From contig CANQVH010000012.1 of assembly GCA_947627245.1 (NCBI GenBank), positions 1 through 64,000 on the forward strand: 64,000 nucleotides of DNA, given 5' to 3'. The position numbers and the translations under genes are program-made. Below are positions 18,385-28,302 of this stretch, in pieces (position 1 is the stretch's first letter; every line of letters begins with the position of its first letter). The stretch comes from an uncultured Lachnospiraceae bacterium (GTDB taxonomy: Bacteria > Bacillota > Clostridia > Lachnospirales > Lachnospiraceae). The notes under the pieces were generated by a model. The model had not been told where the DNA came from. It saw only the letters and a list, made by a program, of their open reading frames with translations, and did no database searches.

Positions 18385-19768
18385 AGGAAATAATCTGGCT
18401 CAAAACACCTTGATGCTTTCGGCTGGCAATGTGTTATCTAAAGGGATTCACTTTATTTTAGTAATTTTTGTAAGCCATTGGCTTTCTGCGGAATCTTATG
18501 GAACATTCGATGTTGTATGTACATATGTCACTCTTCTTCTCCCTGTTTTGTCATTATCGACTGGAGAGGCAATGTTTCGTTTTTCTGTTATTGCTAAAAC
18601 AAGGGAAGAACAGTCTGTTTACATTACGAATGGATTTCTCCTTGTTGCCTGTAATTTGGGAGTTTGTATAGTAGTAATTGGGGTACTGGCTACCATTGGT
18701 GTATTTCCTGTGTTTTCGCTTCTGGCGTTTCTATTTCTGCTGATGGCACAACTCCTAAATTACTATTTACAAGCGTTCCTACGTGCCATTAAAAAGCTAA
18801 AATTATATACTATGGGGAATATTGTTTTTACCGTTATGGTAGTTATTTTCTCTATAGTTTTTGTGTATTTATTTGGGTACGGTTTGGTTGGCTTAATCTG
18901 TGCCTATGCGGCCAGTTATATGGCAGCTAATATATTGATTATCTGTTTTGCCGGATTCTGGAACTATGTTTTGATTGCAGCCGTTTCAAAATCGGTGATA
19001 AAACGGATGATTCGATATTCTCTACCGCTTGTGCCGAATGATGTTTCGTGGTGGGTTCTGAATGTTTCGGATAGACAGATTATCCTTATGGCTCTCGGTG
19101 CGACATTCAACGGCATCTATGCTATCGCAAATAAGATTCCTTCGCTATGTACTTCCATTTTCAGTGTGTTCGGTATTTCGTGGCAGCAAAATATCGTGGA
19201 GCAGATGGAGAAAGAAGAGTGGGGGAAATAGGCCAATCAAGTATATAATCAAATGATGGTCATTTTGCTGACGCTATGTTCTTGTATATTGAGCGGAACC
19301 TTTTTCTTATATTTCTATATATTTGATGCAAAATACGCTTCGGGTATGGTATACACACCAATTTTATTGACAGCGGTCATTTTTTCGACAGGTATGCAGT
19401 TTTTCGGTGGGATATAAATTGCGCTGAAAAAAACGGCGGAAAATGGGATGACGACTGTAATTGGTGCGATTGTCAATCTGGCAATCGATCTTGCATTGAT
19501 TCGATTTATCGGTTTGTATGCAGCAGCAGTGTCCACCCTTGTGGCCAATTTAGTGACGGTTATCTTGCGCCAGTACAGGTTGAGAAAGGTAGTACGTTTT
19601 CGGATGGAAACAAGAGCCCATTGGTGTGTCTTATTATACGGATATTTTATTGTGAGTTTTTACTTGTATAGAAACAATATTATTCTTGAATGGGGGAATC
19701 TGTTATTTGCCGTGATTCTCTTTATTGCGATAAATTATCGGTTAATCAGATCGTTTCTTAAAAGGTAA
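18377..19768 (+). pseudogene. Second polysaccharide flippase gene with in-frame TAG (19229-19231) and TAA (19415-19417)
   Basis: ORFs 18377-19231 and 19448-19768 share one frame and the reading continues as flippase: ...EEWGK*ANQVYNQMMVILLTLCS...FFGGI*IALKKTAENGMTTVIGAIVNL. Confidence 0.85.
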
Positions 19769-19797
19769 AGGCTATTTCCAAGCAGAAAGGGAAAAAT

Positions 19798-20916
19798 ATG
19801 TATGATTATCTTATCGTTGGCGCGGGTTTGTTTGGTGCTGTCTTTGCACAGCAGATGACGCAAGCAGGGAAGAAGTGTCTGGTAATAGACCGGCGAAGGC
19901 ATATCGCCGGGAATATTTACTCGAAGGAGATGGAAGGTATTCATGTGCATATGTACGGACCGCATGTCTTTCACACGAATAATCGGGAAGTATGGAACTA
20001 TGTGAACCGGTTCACGGAGTTCAACCGCTTTACGCTTGGCACGATCGCGAACTATAAGGGTGAGATCTATTCCCTGCCGTTCAATATGTATACCTTCAAT
20101 AAGATGGGGGGCGTGACGATGCCAGAGCAGGCCGAGGAAAAGATTTCCATGCAGCGGCGTGAAGCCGGTATCACGGAAGTGACGAATCTGGAAGAGCAGG
20201 CCATCTCCCTTGTCGGCACGGACATTTATGAAAAGTTGATTAAAGGATATACGGAGAAGCAGTGGGGACGAGACTGCAGGGAACTTCCTGCGTTTATCAT
20301 CCGGCGGCTTCCGGTGCGTCTGACCTATGATAACAACTATTTCAATGCCTTATATCAGGGGATTCCGGTGAACGGATATACGAGAATGGTAGAAAATATG
20401 CTGGATGGGATAGAAGTGCGGCTGGGAGTGGATTATCTGGAGAACAGGGCAGAGCTGGACGCGCTGGCGGAGCATGTGCTTTATACGGGAGCCATTGATG
20501 CGTATTTTGATTGTTGCTATGGTGCATTGGAGTATCGGAGAGTCAGGTTTGAAACGGAGACGCTGGAGCAGTCGAATTTTCAAGGGAATGCAATCGTAAA
20601 CTACACGGACCGGGAGATTCCATACACGCGTATTATTGAGCATAAATGGTTCCAGTTTGGAAAAGACGGGCGGGGAAATGACCTGCCGGGGACGGTGGTT
20701 ACGCGGGAATATCCCTGTGAGTGGAAGCCGGGAGAGGAGCCGTACTACCCGGTTAATGATGAAAGGAATAATCAGCTTTATGCCCGCTATAGGGAACTGG
20801 CTGACCGGGAGGAAAAGACTATCTTCGGCGGTAGGTTGGGACATTATAAGTATTATGATATGGATCAGGTTATTGCGGCGGCTTTGGAGTGCGGCAGGGC
20901 GGAACTTGGCCGATAA
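19798..20916 (+). CDS. glf: UDP-galactopyranose mutase
   Basis: YDYLIVGAGLFGAVFA, RRHIAGNIYS, HVHMYGPHVFHTNN, YTEKQWGRDCRELP, IIRRLPVRLTYDNNYF. Confidence 0.97.
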   Translation: MYDYLIVGAGLFGAVFAQQMTQAGKKCLVIDRRRHIAGNIYSKEMEGIHVHMYGPHVFHTNNREVWNYVNRFTEFNRFTLGTIANYKGEIYSLPFNMYTFNKMGGVTMPEQAEEKISMQRREAGITEVTNLEEQAISLVGTDIYEKLIKGYTEKQWGRDCRELPAFIIRRLPVRLTYDNNYFNALYQGIPVNGYTRMVENMLDGIEVRLGVDYLENRAELDALAEHVLYTGAIDAYFDCCYGALEYRRVRFETETLEQSNFQGNAIVNYTDREIPYTRIIEHKWFQFGKDGRGNDLPGTVVTREYPCEWKPGEEPYYPVNDERNNQLYARYRELADREEKTIFGGRLGHYKYYDMDQVIAAALECGRAELGR

Positions 20917-20930
20917 TTGAAAGAAAACGC

Positions 20931-20959
20931 TTGCATTCCGAACTTACCTGTTCTATAAT
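20931..20959 (+). promoter_or_regulatory. SigmaA-type promoter
   Basis: TTGCAT -17 nt- TATAAT upstream of the Rpn-like gene. Confidence 0.6.
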
Positions 20960-20999
20960 GAACGCATAGAATTCCTCTGCGCGAAGTGGAGGATCATAA

Positions 21000-21871
21000 A
21001 TGGCAAAATTCAAAAAACTGGAAATGCTGACGATTTCATGTTCGGCGCCGTGATGTGTGAGCCGGAAAACTGCAGGCCGTTTCTGGAGATGGCGCTCGGC
21101 TTTCCGATCAGGAAGCTCACGGTCAGCAAGGAGAGAAGTCTGGTGTACCACCCGGAGTACAAGGGAGTGCGGCTGGACGTCGAAGCGAGAGATGAGCATG
21201 GCACGCTGCACAATATTGAGATGCAGGTTGCACCAAAGCCGTTTCTTGCGCGCAGGGCGCGGTACTATCACAGCCAGATGGACATGGAGCTGCTGGCGAG
21301 GGGAGGCGATTACGGAAGCCTGCCGGATTCCTACGTGATCTTCGTCTGCGACTTTGACCCGTTTGGTTATGGAAAGTACCGATATACTTTCCGAAACCTG
21401 TGTCTGGAAGAGTCCGGATTTGCCCTTCGGGATGGGCAGACGACGATGTTTCTGAGCACCTGCGGAAAGAATCCTGAAGAGGTGCCGGAGAGCCTTGTCA
21501 GCTTTCTGAAATACATAGGATTAGGCTTACAGGAGAGTACGAAAGATTCAGATGACGGTTACGTGCGGCAGTTGCAGGCGGCGGTGCGGCAGGTAAAGGA
21601 AAGCCGGGAAATGGGGGCGAGGTATATGATATTCCGGGAGATGCTGGAGGAGCAACGTGAGGCCGGGTTTTCAGAGGGCAAAGCCGAAGGCAAGGCCGAG
21701 GATGTGCTTGACTTACTACAGGAACTGCCGGGTAGAGTGCCGGAGGAGCTAAAGGAGCGTATTTTTGCGGAAAGAGACCTTATGGTGCTGAAGCGATACC
21801 ACAGGCTGGCGGCATCTGCAGAGTCTGTTGAGGAGTTCATACAACGGATCTCCCACACAGAGCAGTCATGA
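21000..21871 (+). pseudogene. Rpn/PD-(D/E)XK nuclease family transposase with N-terminal frameshift
   Basis: RBS and ATG at 21000 give MAKFKKLEMLTISCSAP*. One extra A near 21021-21024 would give MAKFKKLENADDFMFGAVMCEPENC..., continuous with the 21038 ORF. Confidence 0.7.
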
Positions 21872-22089
21872 CAGACAAATGTCTTGGCAGGTTCTGTTTC
21901 AGGAAATATGCGCGGGGAAGGCTTGCATATCGGGAAGACCGGCGGGCACGGAAGCGGCGCCGGTACATTACAAATGAAAAAAGTCTACATTCAAATCTAA
22001 GTAACTGTTCACGCCGGTTTCGGCAGATATTCAAGAAAAATGCACAGAGGAATTCTATAAAAAACAGCAGACGTGAAGTGGGGTTTTTC

Positions 22090-22118
22090 TTGACGTGCAA
22101 AGGGCGTTGCAGTAAAAT
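22090..22118 (+). promoter_or_regulatory. SigmaA-type promoter
   Basis: TTGACG -17 nt- TAAAAT upstream of the second Rpn-like gene. Confidence 0.5.
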
Positions 22119-22173
22119 ATAGATGCCATTCCCGTATGTTTCCGTCTTTTGAGAAAAGGAAAGGCAGGAAATA

Positions 22174-23103
22174 GTGGCAAAGGAAAACAGAGAATATAAG
22201 GACAGTGTATTTTGCGATCTTTACTATTCCGATGAGACTGCGGAGAAGAACCTGCTGGAGCTGTATAACGGCCTGTTTGGCACAGACCTGCAGGACACTT
22301 CCCTGATCAGAAAGGTACGGCTGGAAGATGTTCTGTTCCGGAACATGAAGAACGATGTGGCATTTTCGGTTGGAGAACGTAGGATTATCCTGAGCGAACA
22401 TCAAAGCACGGTCAGCCCGAATATGCCGGTGCGCATGCTGATGTACATCGCACGGGAGTATGAGAAGCTGATGCCGGTAAAGGCGAGATATTCAAAGCTG
22501 CAGTATCAGTTGATGGCGCCGTCCTTCCTTGTCTTATATAATGGGGAAGAAGACCAGCCTGCGGAACAGGTGCTGAGGCTTTCGGATGCGTTTGCGGATC
22601 CGTGCGGAGAGAACGGGAAACTGGAGCTGGAAGTCCGTGTAGTTAATATCAATACGGACAAAAAGCATGAGCTTCTGGGGAAATGCGGTACCCTCCGCCA
22701 GTACAGCGAGTTTGTTGAAAAGACGCGTCAGCTTGACGGGGACAAAGGAAAGCTTGAGAGAATTGTGAAGGAGTGTATCAAAGAGGATATTCTTGCGGAC
22801 TATCTTGGGCGCAAGAGCAGGGAGGTAATCAATATGCTGATGGCAGAATATGATTATGAAATGGATCTCGAGGTGCACATTCAAGAGGCCGAAGCAATGG
22901 GTGAGGCGCGGGGAAAAGTAAAAGGATTAGTCCAGCAAGTGTTGAAGAAGCTCAGGAAATCCTGTACCGTGGCACAGATTGCCGAAGCTTTGGAGGAGAC
23001 AGAAGAGGAGATCGGCCGGATCGTGGAAATCGCGCAGAGGTATGCGCCGGAGTATGACGAGGACAGGATTCTGGACGAGGTAATGAAAATACCAAAAGAT
23101 TAA
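22174..23103 (+). CDS. Rpn family recombination-promoting nuclease/putative transposase
   Basis: KDSVFCDLYYSDETAEKNLLELYNGLFGTDLQD, IILSEHQSTVSPNMPVRMLMYIAREYEKL, FLVLYNGEEDQPAEQVLRLSDAF. GTG start. Confidence 0.82.
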   Translation: MAKENREYKDSVFCDLYYSDETAEKNLLELYNGLFGTDLQDTSLIRKVRLEDVLFRNMKNDVAFSVGERRIILSEHQSTVSPNMPVRMLMYIAREYEKLMPVKARYSKLQYQLMAPSFLVLYNGEEDQPAEQVLRLSDAFADPCGENGKLELEVRVVNINTDKKHELLGKCGTLRQYSEFVEKTRQLDGDKGKLERIVKECIKEDILADYLGRKSREVINMLMAEYDYEMDLEVHIQEAEAMGEARGKVKGLVQQVLKKLRKSCTVAQIAEALEETEEEIGRIVEIAQRYAPEYDEDRILDEVMKIPKD

Positions 23104-23278
23104 CGTATATCGACAGATATATTGATACAGATGCATCAGCCTGTGTGATCTGTGTTCCGGTGGGGACAAGATTGCACGGGCTGTTTTGCTTAAAGCGGGA
23201 TACATAAATTAGAAAGAACAGTTGTGAAAATCCCATATATGGTGTAAAATAAACTCCAAGACGATTCAGGAGGAGAGC

Positions 23279-25381
23279 ATGGACCAAAAGACGAAATCTC
23301 TGATACAGAAAATGAAATACGTGCTTCTCATGCGTCCGGTGTTCAATATGGGCGCGCTTTTCAGCGATGAGACGGAGAATTATGTGTCGCCGATGGAGCC
23401 GAAGAAGGGGGACACGGTGACGATCCGGATCCGCACGCTGCGCGACAACGCGGACGCGGTCTATTTTATCAGCGGAGCCACGAAGAAGCTCATGTCGCTG
23501 GAGTGCACCGAGGGGCGTTTTGATTATTATACGATTCAGGTTGAGATGGGCGACGAGCCGATCTACTATTATTTTGAAATACAGGACGGACAGGCCAGAT
23601 GCTTTTACAACAAATGCGGCGTATCCCGCGATCTGCAGCAGAGCAAGGCTTTCTGCCTCTGCCCCGGATTTTCCACACCGGACTGGGCAAAGGGCGCGGT
23701 CATGTATCAGATCTTCACGGATCGCTTCTGCAACGGGGATCCTTCCAACGACGTGGAGCAGAACGAGTACATCTATATCGGGGAGGGGACAAGCAAGGTC
23801 ACGGACTGGAACAAGATCCCGGCGCAGATGGGTGTGCGGGAATTCTACGGCGGCGATCTGCAGGGCGTAATCGACAAGCTGGACTATCTTCAGGAGCTCG
23901 GCGTGGAGGTCATCTACTTCAATCCGCTGTTCGTTTCCCCGTCAAACCACAAATATGATATTCAGGATTATGACTATATTGATCCGCATTTCGGAAAGAT
24001 CGTCCGCGATGAGGGGGAACCGGTGCGCGACTGGGAGCGCGGAAACAGGAGCGCGACACGCTACATCAATCGCGTGACGGGACTTGACAATCTGGAAGCG
24101 AGCAATCAGCTTTTTGTCACGTTGGTGGAGGAGCTTCACAAAAGAGGCATGAAGGTGATTCTGGACGGCGTCTTCAATCACTGTGGTTCCTTCAATAAAT
24201 GGATGGACCGGGAGCGGATCTATGAGAATCAGAAGGGCTACGAGAAGGGAGCATTTATCGCCCCGGACAGCCCGTACCGCTCGTTTTTCCGTTTCCAGAA
24301 TGAGCATGAGTGGCCGTACAATCCGTTTTACGACGGCTGGTGGGGACATGATACGCTGCCGAAGCTGAATTACGAGGAATCGCCGGACCTTGAGAAGTAT
24401 ATTCTTGAGATTGCGAGAAAGTGGGTATCGCCGCCTTACAATGTGGACGGTTGGCGTCTTGACGTGGCGGCGGATCTCGGAAACAGTCCGGAATACAATC
24501 ACGAATTCTGGCGTAAATTCCGCAAAACGGTCAAGGAGGCGAATCCGGACGCACTGATTCTCGCGGAGCATTACGGCGATCCGATCAGTTGGCTCGGGGG
24601 AGATCAATGGGATACGGTCATGAACTATGATGCGTTCATGGAGCCGGTTACATGGTTCTTCACCGGGATGGAGAAGCACAGCGATGATTTCAAGCCGGAG
24701 CTTCTCGGGAATGTGGATCATTTTATCGGGGCGATGACCTATCATATGGCGAGCTTTATGGCGCCTTCTTTGCAGGTGGCGATGAACGAGCTGTCAAACC
24801 ATGACCACTCGCGTTTTCTCACGCGCACGAATCACAAGGTCGGTCGGGTCGGCACGCTCGGCAGCGATGCGGCAGGCATGGACATCCGGCCGGAGGTTAT
24901 GCGGGAAGCGGTCGTCATGCAGATGACGTGGCCGGGTGCTCCGACGATTTATTACGGAGACGAGGCCGGGGTATGCGGTTTCACCGATCCCGACAATCGC
25001 AGAACTTATCCGTGGGGAAATGAGGATCGGCAGATGCTCGCGTTTCACAGGGCGGCAATCGCGCTGCACAAGAGGTATCCGGTGCTGAAGCGCGGATCAC
25101 TGAAATTCCTGTTCGGCAATTACAACTGTCTGGCGTACGGCAGATTTGACCGCGAGACGCAGATCGTCGTCGCCTTCAACAACAACGACGAGCCGCGGGA
25201 GTTCCGTATTCCGGTGTGGCAGGTGGGTGCGGACAATCATCAGGCGATGAAGCGGATCTTTTATACGGACGCGGAGGGCTTCAGCGAGGAATCGGCGATC
25301 TATCCGGTGCATGCGGGCGAGATCGATATTCTGCTTCCGTCGACTTCCGCCGCGGTTCTTCTGGCGGTTCCGGCGGACTGA
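23279..25381 (+). CDS. GH13 alpha-amylase family glycosidase (neopullulanase/cyclomaltodextrinase-like)
   Basis: VMYQIFTDRFCNGDPSNDV, VILDGVFNHCG, VDGWRLDVAADLG, LILAEHYGDP, NELSNHDHSRFLTRT. Confidence 0.95.
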   Translation: MDQKTKSLIQKMKYVLLMRPVFNMGALFSDETENYVSPMEPKKGDTVTIRIRTLRDNADAVYFISGATKKLMSLECTEGRFDYYTIQVEMGDEPIYYYFEIQDGQARCFYNKCGVSRDLQQSKAFCLCPGFSTPDWAKGAVMYQIFTDRFCNGDPSNDVEQNEYIYIGEGTSKVTDWNKIPAQMGVREFYGGDLQGVIDKLDYLQELGVEVIYFNPLFVSPSNHKYDIQDYDYIDPHFGKIVRDEGEPVRDWERGNRSATRYINRVTGLDNLEASNQLFVTLVEELHKRGMKVILDGVFNHCGSFNKWMDRERIYENQKGYEKGAFIAPDSPYRSFFRFQNEHEWPYNPFYDGWWGHDTLPKLNYEESPDLEKYILEIARKWVSPPYNVDGWRLDVAADLGNSPEYNHEFWRKFRKTVKEANPDALILAEHYGDPISWLGGDQWDTVMNYDAFMEPVTWFFTGMEKHSDDFKPELLGNVDHFIGAMTYHMASFMAPSLQVAMNELSNHDHSRFLTRTNHKVGRVGTLGSDAAGMDIRPEVMREAVVMQMTWPGAPTIYYGDEAGVCGFTDPDNRRTYPWGNEDRQMLAFHRAAIALHKRYPVLKRGSLKFLFGNYNCLAYGRFDRETQIVVAFNNNDEPREFRIPVWQVGADNHQAMKRIFYTDAEGFSEESAIYPVHAGEIDILLPSTSAAVLLAVPAD

Positions 25382-25417
25382 GACAATCGCGGTCGGTCAT
25401 CCTCTATGCCGTGCTCA

Positions 25418-25447
25418 GCAGTTCTCTTGGCGGTTCCGGCAGATTGA
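25418..25447 (+). pseudogene. C-terminal relic of a duplicated GH13 gene
   Basis: GCAGTTCTCTTGGCGGTTCCGGCAGATTGA encodes AVLLAVPAD*, identical in protein to the GH13 C-terminus (25352-25381), differing only at synonymous positions. Confidence 0.65.
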
Positions 25448-25589
25448 GCCGGCGCACGATCTGCAAGAAATACAGCCCTTTTTCGGTTTCAAAACGGGCG
25501 ACTTATGTATATGATAATAACAGGAACCGTATGGCGGGGCAGGCCTCGGTTGCGGGTTCATAGATTATAAAGACAGAGGGGTTATTTGC

Positions 25590-26675
25590 ATGAATATAGT
25601 AGTTCTGGCAGGGGGAATCAGCACGGAGAGAGACGTTTCGATCGTTTCAGGTACGATGGCGTGCAAGGCGCTGCGGGAGAAGGGGCACCGGGCGATCCTC
25701 TTGGACGTATATTGCGGAGACAGCCGGATATCCGACGGCTTGGACAGACAGAACGGGGACTTGAACAGCAGCGGGACACAGAAATCTTTTGACGCGTGGT
25801 TTCCGGAAGAATATGATACGGATGAGGCGGCCGCTTACATGCGTTCCTTCAACGGACAGATCGCGGAGATGAAGCGGACGAGGCAGGAGTTTTTCGGACC
25901 GAATGTGCTCGCGCTCTGCGAGGCGGCGGACGTCGTATTCATGGCGCTTCACGGCGAGGACGGCGAGGGCGGCAAGGTGCAGGCGGCGTTCGACCTGATG
26001 GGGATTCGCTATACCGGTTCCGGCGCGCTCGGGAGCGCTGTCGCGATGGACAAAGAGCTTTCGAGGAAGCTGTTTGCAAAGGACGGCATACCGACGGCGG
26101 CAGGCTTTATGCTGCGGCGGGACGAAGAGCGAAGACCGGCCTGCGAGAATGAGATCGGTCTTCCGTGCGTCGTGAAGCCCTGCTGCGGCGGTTCCAGCGT
26201 CGGCGTGGAGATCGCGCGGACACAGGAGGAATATGAGAAGGCGCTCGAGACGGCGTTCGGCTACGAGGAAGAGGTCATTGTAGAGCAGTACATAGAAGGA
26301 CGGGAATTCTCGGTCGGCGTAGTCGAAGGCCGGGCATACCCGGTGATCGAGATCGCTCCGCTGGTCGGCTTTTACGATTATAAGAACAAATATCAGGCGG
26401 GCTCTACGATCGAAACATGTCCGGCAAAGCTGGAGGAGGATAAGACGGCTGAGATGCAGCGCTATGCCGAGATGGCGTACCGCACGCTGAAGCTGAAATG
26501 CTATGCGCGGATGGATTTTATGATGGCGAAGGACGGAAGTCTGTATTGTCTGGAGGCCAACACGCTTCCCGGCATGACTCCGACGAGTCTGCTTCCGCAG
26601 GAGGCCGCGGCGCTCGGCATGGACTTTCCGATGCTGTGCGAGCATCTGATCGAGGTATCGCTGTGCGGCCGCTGA
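25590..26675 (+). CDS. ddl: D-alanine--D-alanine ligase
   Basis: VVLAGGISTERDVSIVSG, ALHGEDGEGGKVQAAFDLMGIRYTGSGALGSAVAMDKELSRKLF, MDFMMAKDGSLYCLEANTLPGMTPTSLLPQEA. Confidence 0.95.
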   Translation: MNIVVLAGGISTERDVSIVSGTMACKALREKGHRAILLDVYCGDSRISDGLDRQNGDLNSSGTQKSFDAWFPEEYDTDEAAAYMRSFNGQIAEMKRTRQEFFGPNVLALCEAADVVFMALHGEDGEGGKVQAAFDLMGIRYTGSGALGSAVAMDKELSRKLFAKDGIPTAAGFMLRRDEERRPACENEIGLPCVVKPCCGGSSVGVEIARTQEEYEKALETAFGYEEEVIVEQYIEGREFSVGVVEGRAYPVIEIAPLVGFYDYKNKYQAGSTIETCPAKLEEDKTAEMQRYAEMAYRTLKLKCYARMDFMMAKDGSLYCLEANTLPGMTPTSLLPQEAAALGMDFPMLCEHLIEVSLCGR

Positions 26676-26767
26676 GAGGGCAGTATGCGCGTTCGGGAAA
26701 AACGGAGATAAGCATCTGGGCATAGGATAGAGAAAGGCAGAACGGGACCGAAACAAACGGGAGAGGA

Positions 26768-28150
26768 ATGCGAAGCGGTATGAAGGGATTGACTCTGGAA
26801 CGGATCGCCCATGTGTGCGGCGGCAGCTACATAGGAAAGGAAGAGGATCTGGGGCGCGAGGTCACAATGATCGCGACAGACAGCCGAAAGGTGGAGGCCG
26901 GAGGTCTCTTTGCGGCGATCAAAGGAGAACGATCGGACGGTCATGATTTTCTTCCGGCAGTGTTCGCGCAGGGGGCGCTTGCCGCGCTCGGCGAGCGGGA
27001 GATCTCGGATGCGGCCGGGAATTATATCCGGGTCCCGTCGACGGTCGAAGCGCTTGGCGCGATCGCGGAATGTTATCTGGAGCAGCTTCAGATTCCGGTG
27101 GTCGGGGTGACGGGCAGCGTCGGCAAGACGAGCACAAAAGAAATGATTGCGGCGGTGCTGGCGCAGAAATACCATGTGTTGAAGACCACAGGAAATTTCA
27201 ACAACGCGCTGGGGCTTCCGCTGACGATTTTTGGGCTTGGGCAGGAGCATGAGATCGCGGTGCTCGAGATGGGGATCAACCATTTCGGCGAAATGCATGC
27301 TCTGGCGAAAATCGCGAAGCCGGATGTCTGTGTAATAACCAACATCGGAGAATGTCATCTGGAATTTTTGGGGGATCGGGACGGCGTGCTGCGCGCGAAG
27401 TCCGAGATCTTTGATTTTCTGCGTCCGGACGGCCGCGTGATCCTGAACGGGGACGACGATAAGCTGGCGCAGCTTACGGAGGTAAAAGGAATCCGTCCCG
27501 TGTTTTTCGGGCTCGGTGCAGGAAATGAGATCTACGCGGATCACATTGAGAAAAAAGGGCTGGACGGAATCTCCTGCTGTATCCATACGAGGCAGGGCGA
27601 ATTCGCGGCGCAGATTCCGGTGCCGGGTCTGCATATGGTGCGAAACGCACTTGCGGGGACCGCGGTCGGGCTGGAGTGCGGTCTTACGCTTGCGCAGATC
27701 CGCGCGGGAATTGAGAGCCTGCAGCCGCTGAGCGGCCGTTTTCATATTGTCCGGACGGAATACTGTACGATCATTGACGATTGCTACAATGCGAACCCGA
27801 TGTCGATGAAGGGATCCCTGAACGTGCTGCAGGACGCGCAGGGCCGAAAGGTTGCGATCCTCGGGGATATGGGCGAGCTCGGCTCGGAGGAGGCGCAGCT
27901 TCACCGCGAGGTCGGAGTATATGCGGGCGGACTTGACATCGACTGCTGTATCTGTGTCGGTCCGTTGTGCCGGCATTTGGCGGACGGTATTGCTGAAGTG
28001 AATTCAAAGATGCAGGTCTGCTGTTTCGAGGATATTGAGGCGCTTTCCGGGAAACTTTCTCAGCTTGTGCAGAGAGACGATACGGTTCTTGTCAAGGCGT
28101 CGCACTTCATGCATTTTGAGCAGATCGTGCAGTGTTTGGAAAAGTTATGA
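26768..28150 (+). CDS. murF: UDP-N-acetylmuramoyl-tripeptide--D-alanyl-D-alanine ligase
   Basis: GVTGSVGKTSTKEMIAAVLAQKYHVLKTTGNFNNALGLPLT, IIDDCYNANPMSMKGSLNVLQ. Confidence 0.96.
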   Translation: MRSGMKGLTLERIAHVCGGSYIGKEEDLGREVTMIATDSRKVEAGGLFAAIKGERSDGHDFLPAVFAQGALAALGEREISDAAGNYIRVPSTVEALGAIAECYLEQLQIPVVGVTGSVGKTSTKEMIAAVLAQKYHVLKTTGNFNNALGLPLTIFGLGQEHEIAVLEMGINHFGEMHALAKIAKPDVCVITNIGECHLEFLGDRDGVLRAKSEIFDFLRPDGRVILNGDDDKLAQLTEVKGIRPVFFGLGAGNEIYADHIEKKGLDGISCCIHTRQGEFAAQIPVPGLHMVRNALAGTAVGLECGLTLAQIRAGIESLQPLSGRFHIVRTEYCTIIDDCYNANPMSMKGSLNVLQDAQGRKVAILGDMGELGSEEAQLHREVGVYAGGLDIDCCICVGPLCRHLADGIAEVNSKMQVCCFEDIEALSGKLSQLVQRDDTVLVKASHFMHFEQIVQCLEKL

Positions 28151-28302
28151 AAGAATTTTTGATTTCTGATAGAAAATTATTAAGGAAAATTAATATTTTT
28201 TAGTGGTTTTATCGGAGCATATGTGTTACAATTAAAAAAATTTTTGTCTGATATAAAGTGAAACTACCGTGAAGTGTATTTCGCACGGAGGATTTTTTTG
28301 TA

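Noticed and set aside
17503-19417. Genetic-code recoding (TAG/TAA as sense) to explain interrupted genes
   Set aside because: Intact neighbouring genes end with TAG and TAA (e.g. 3497-4417 and mfd end in TAG), and no Pyl or suppressor tRNA is visible here. Decay is simpler.
26501-27976. Minus-strand ORF (491 aa) antisense to murF/ddl
   Set aside because: Shadow ORF spanning two real genes on the other strand.
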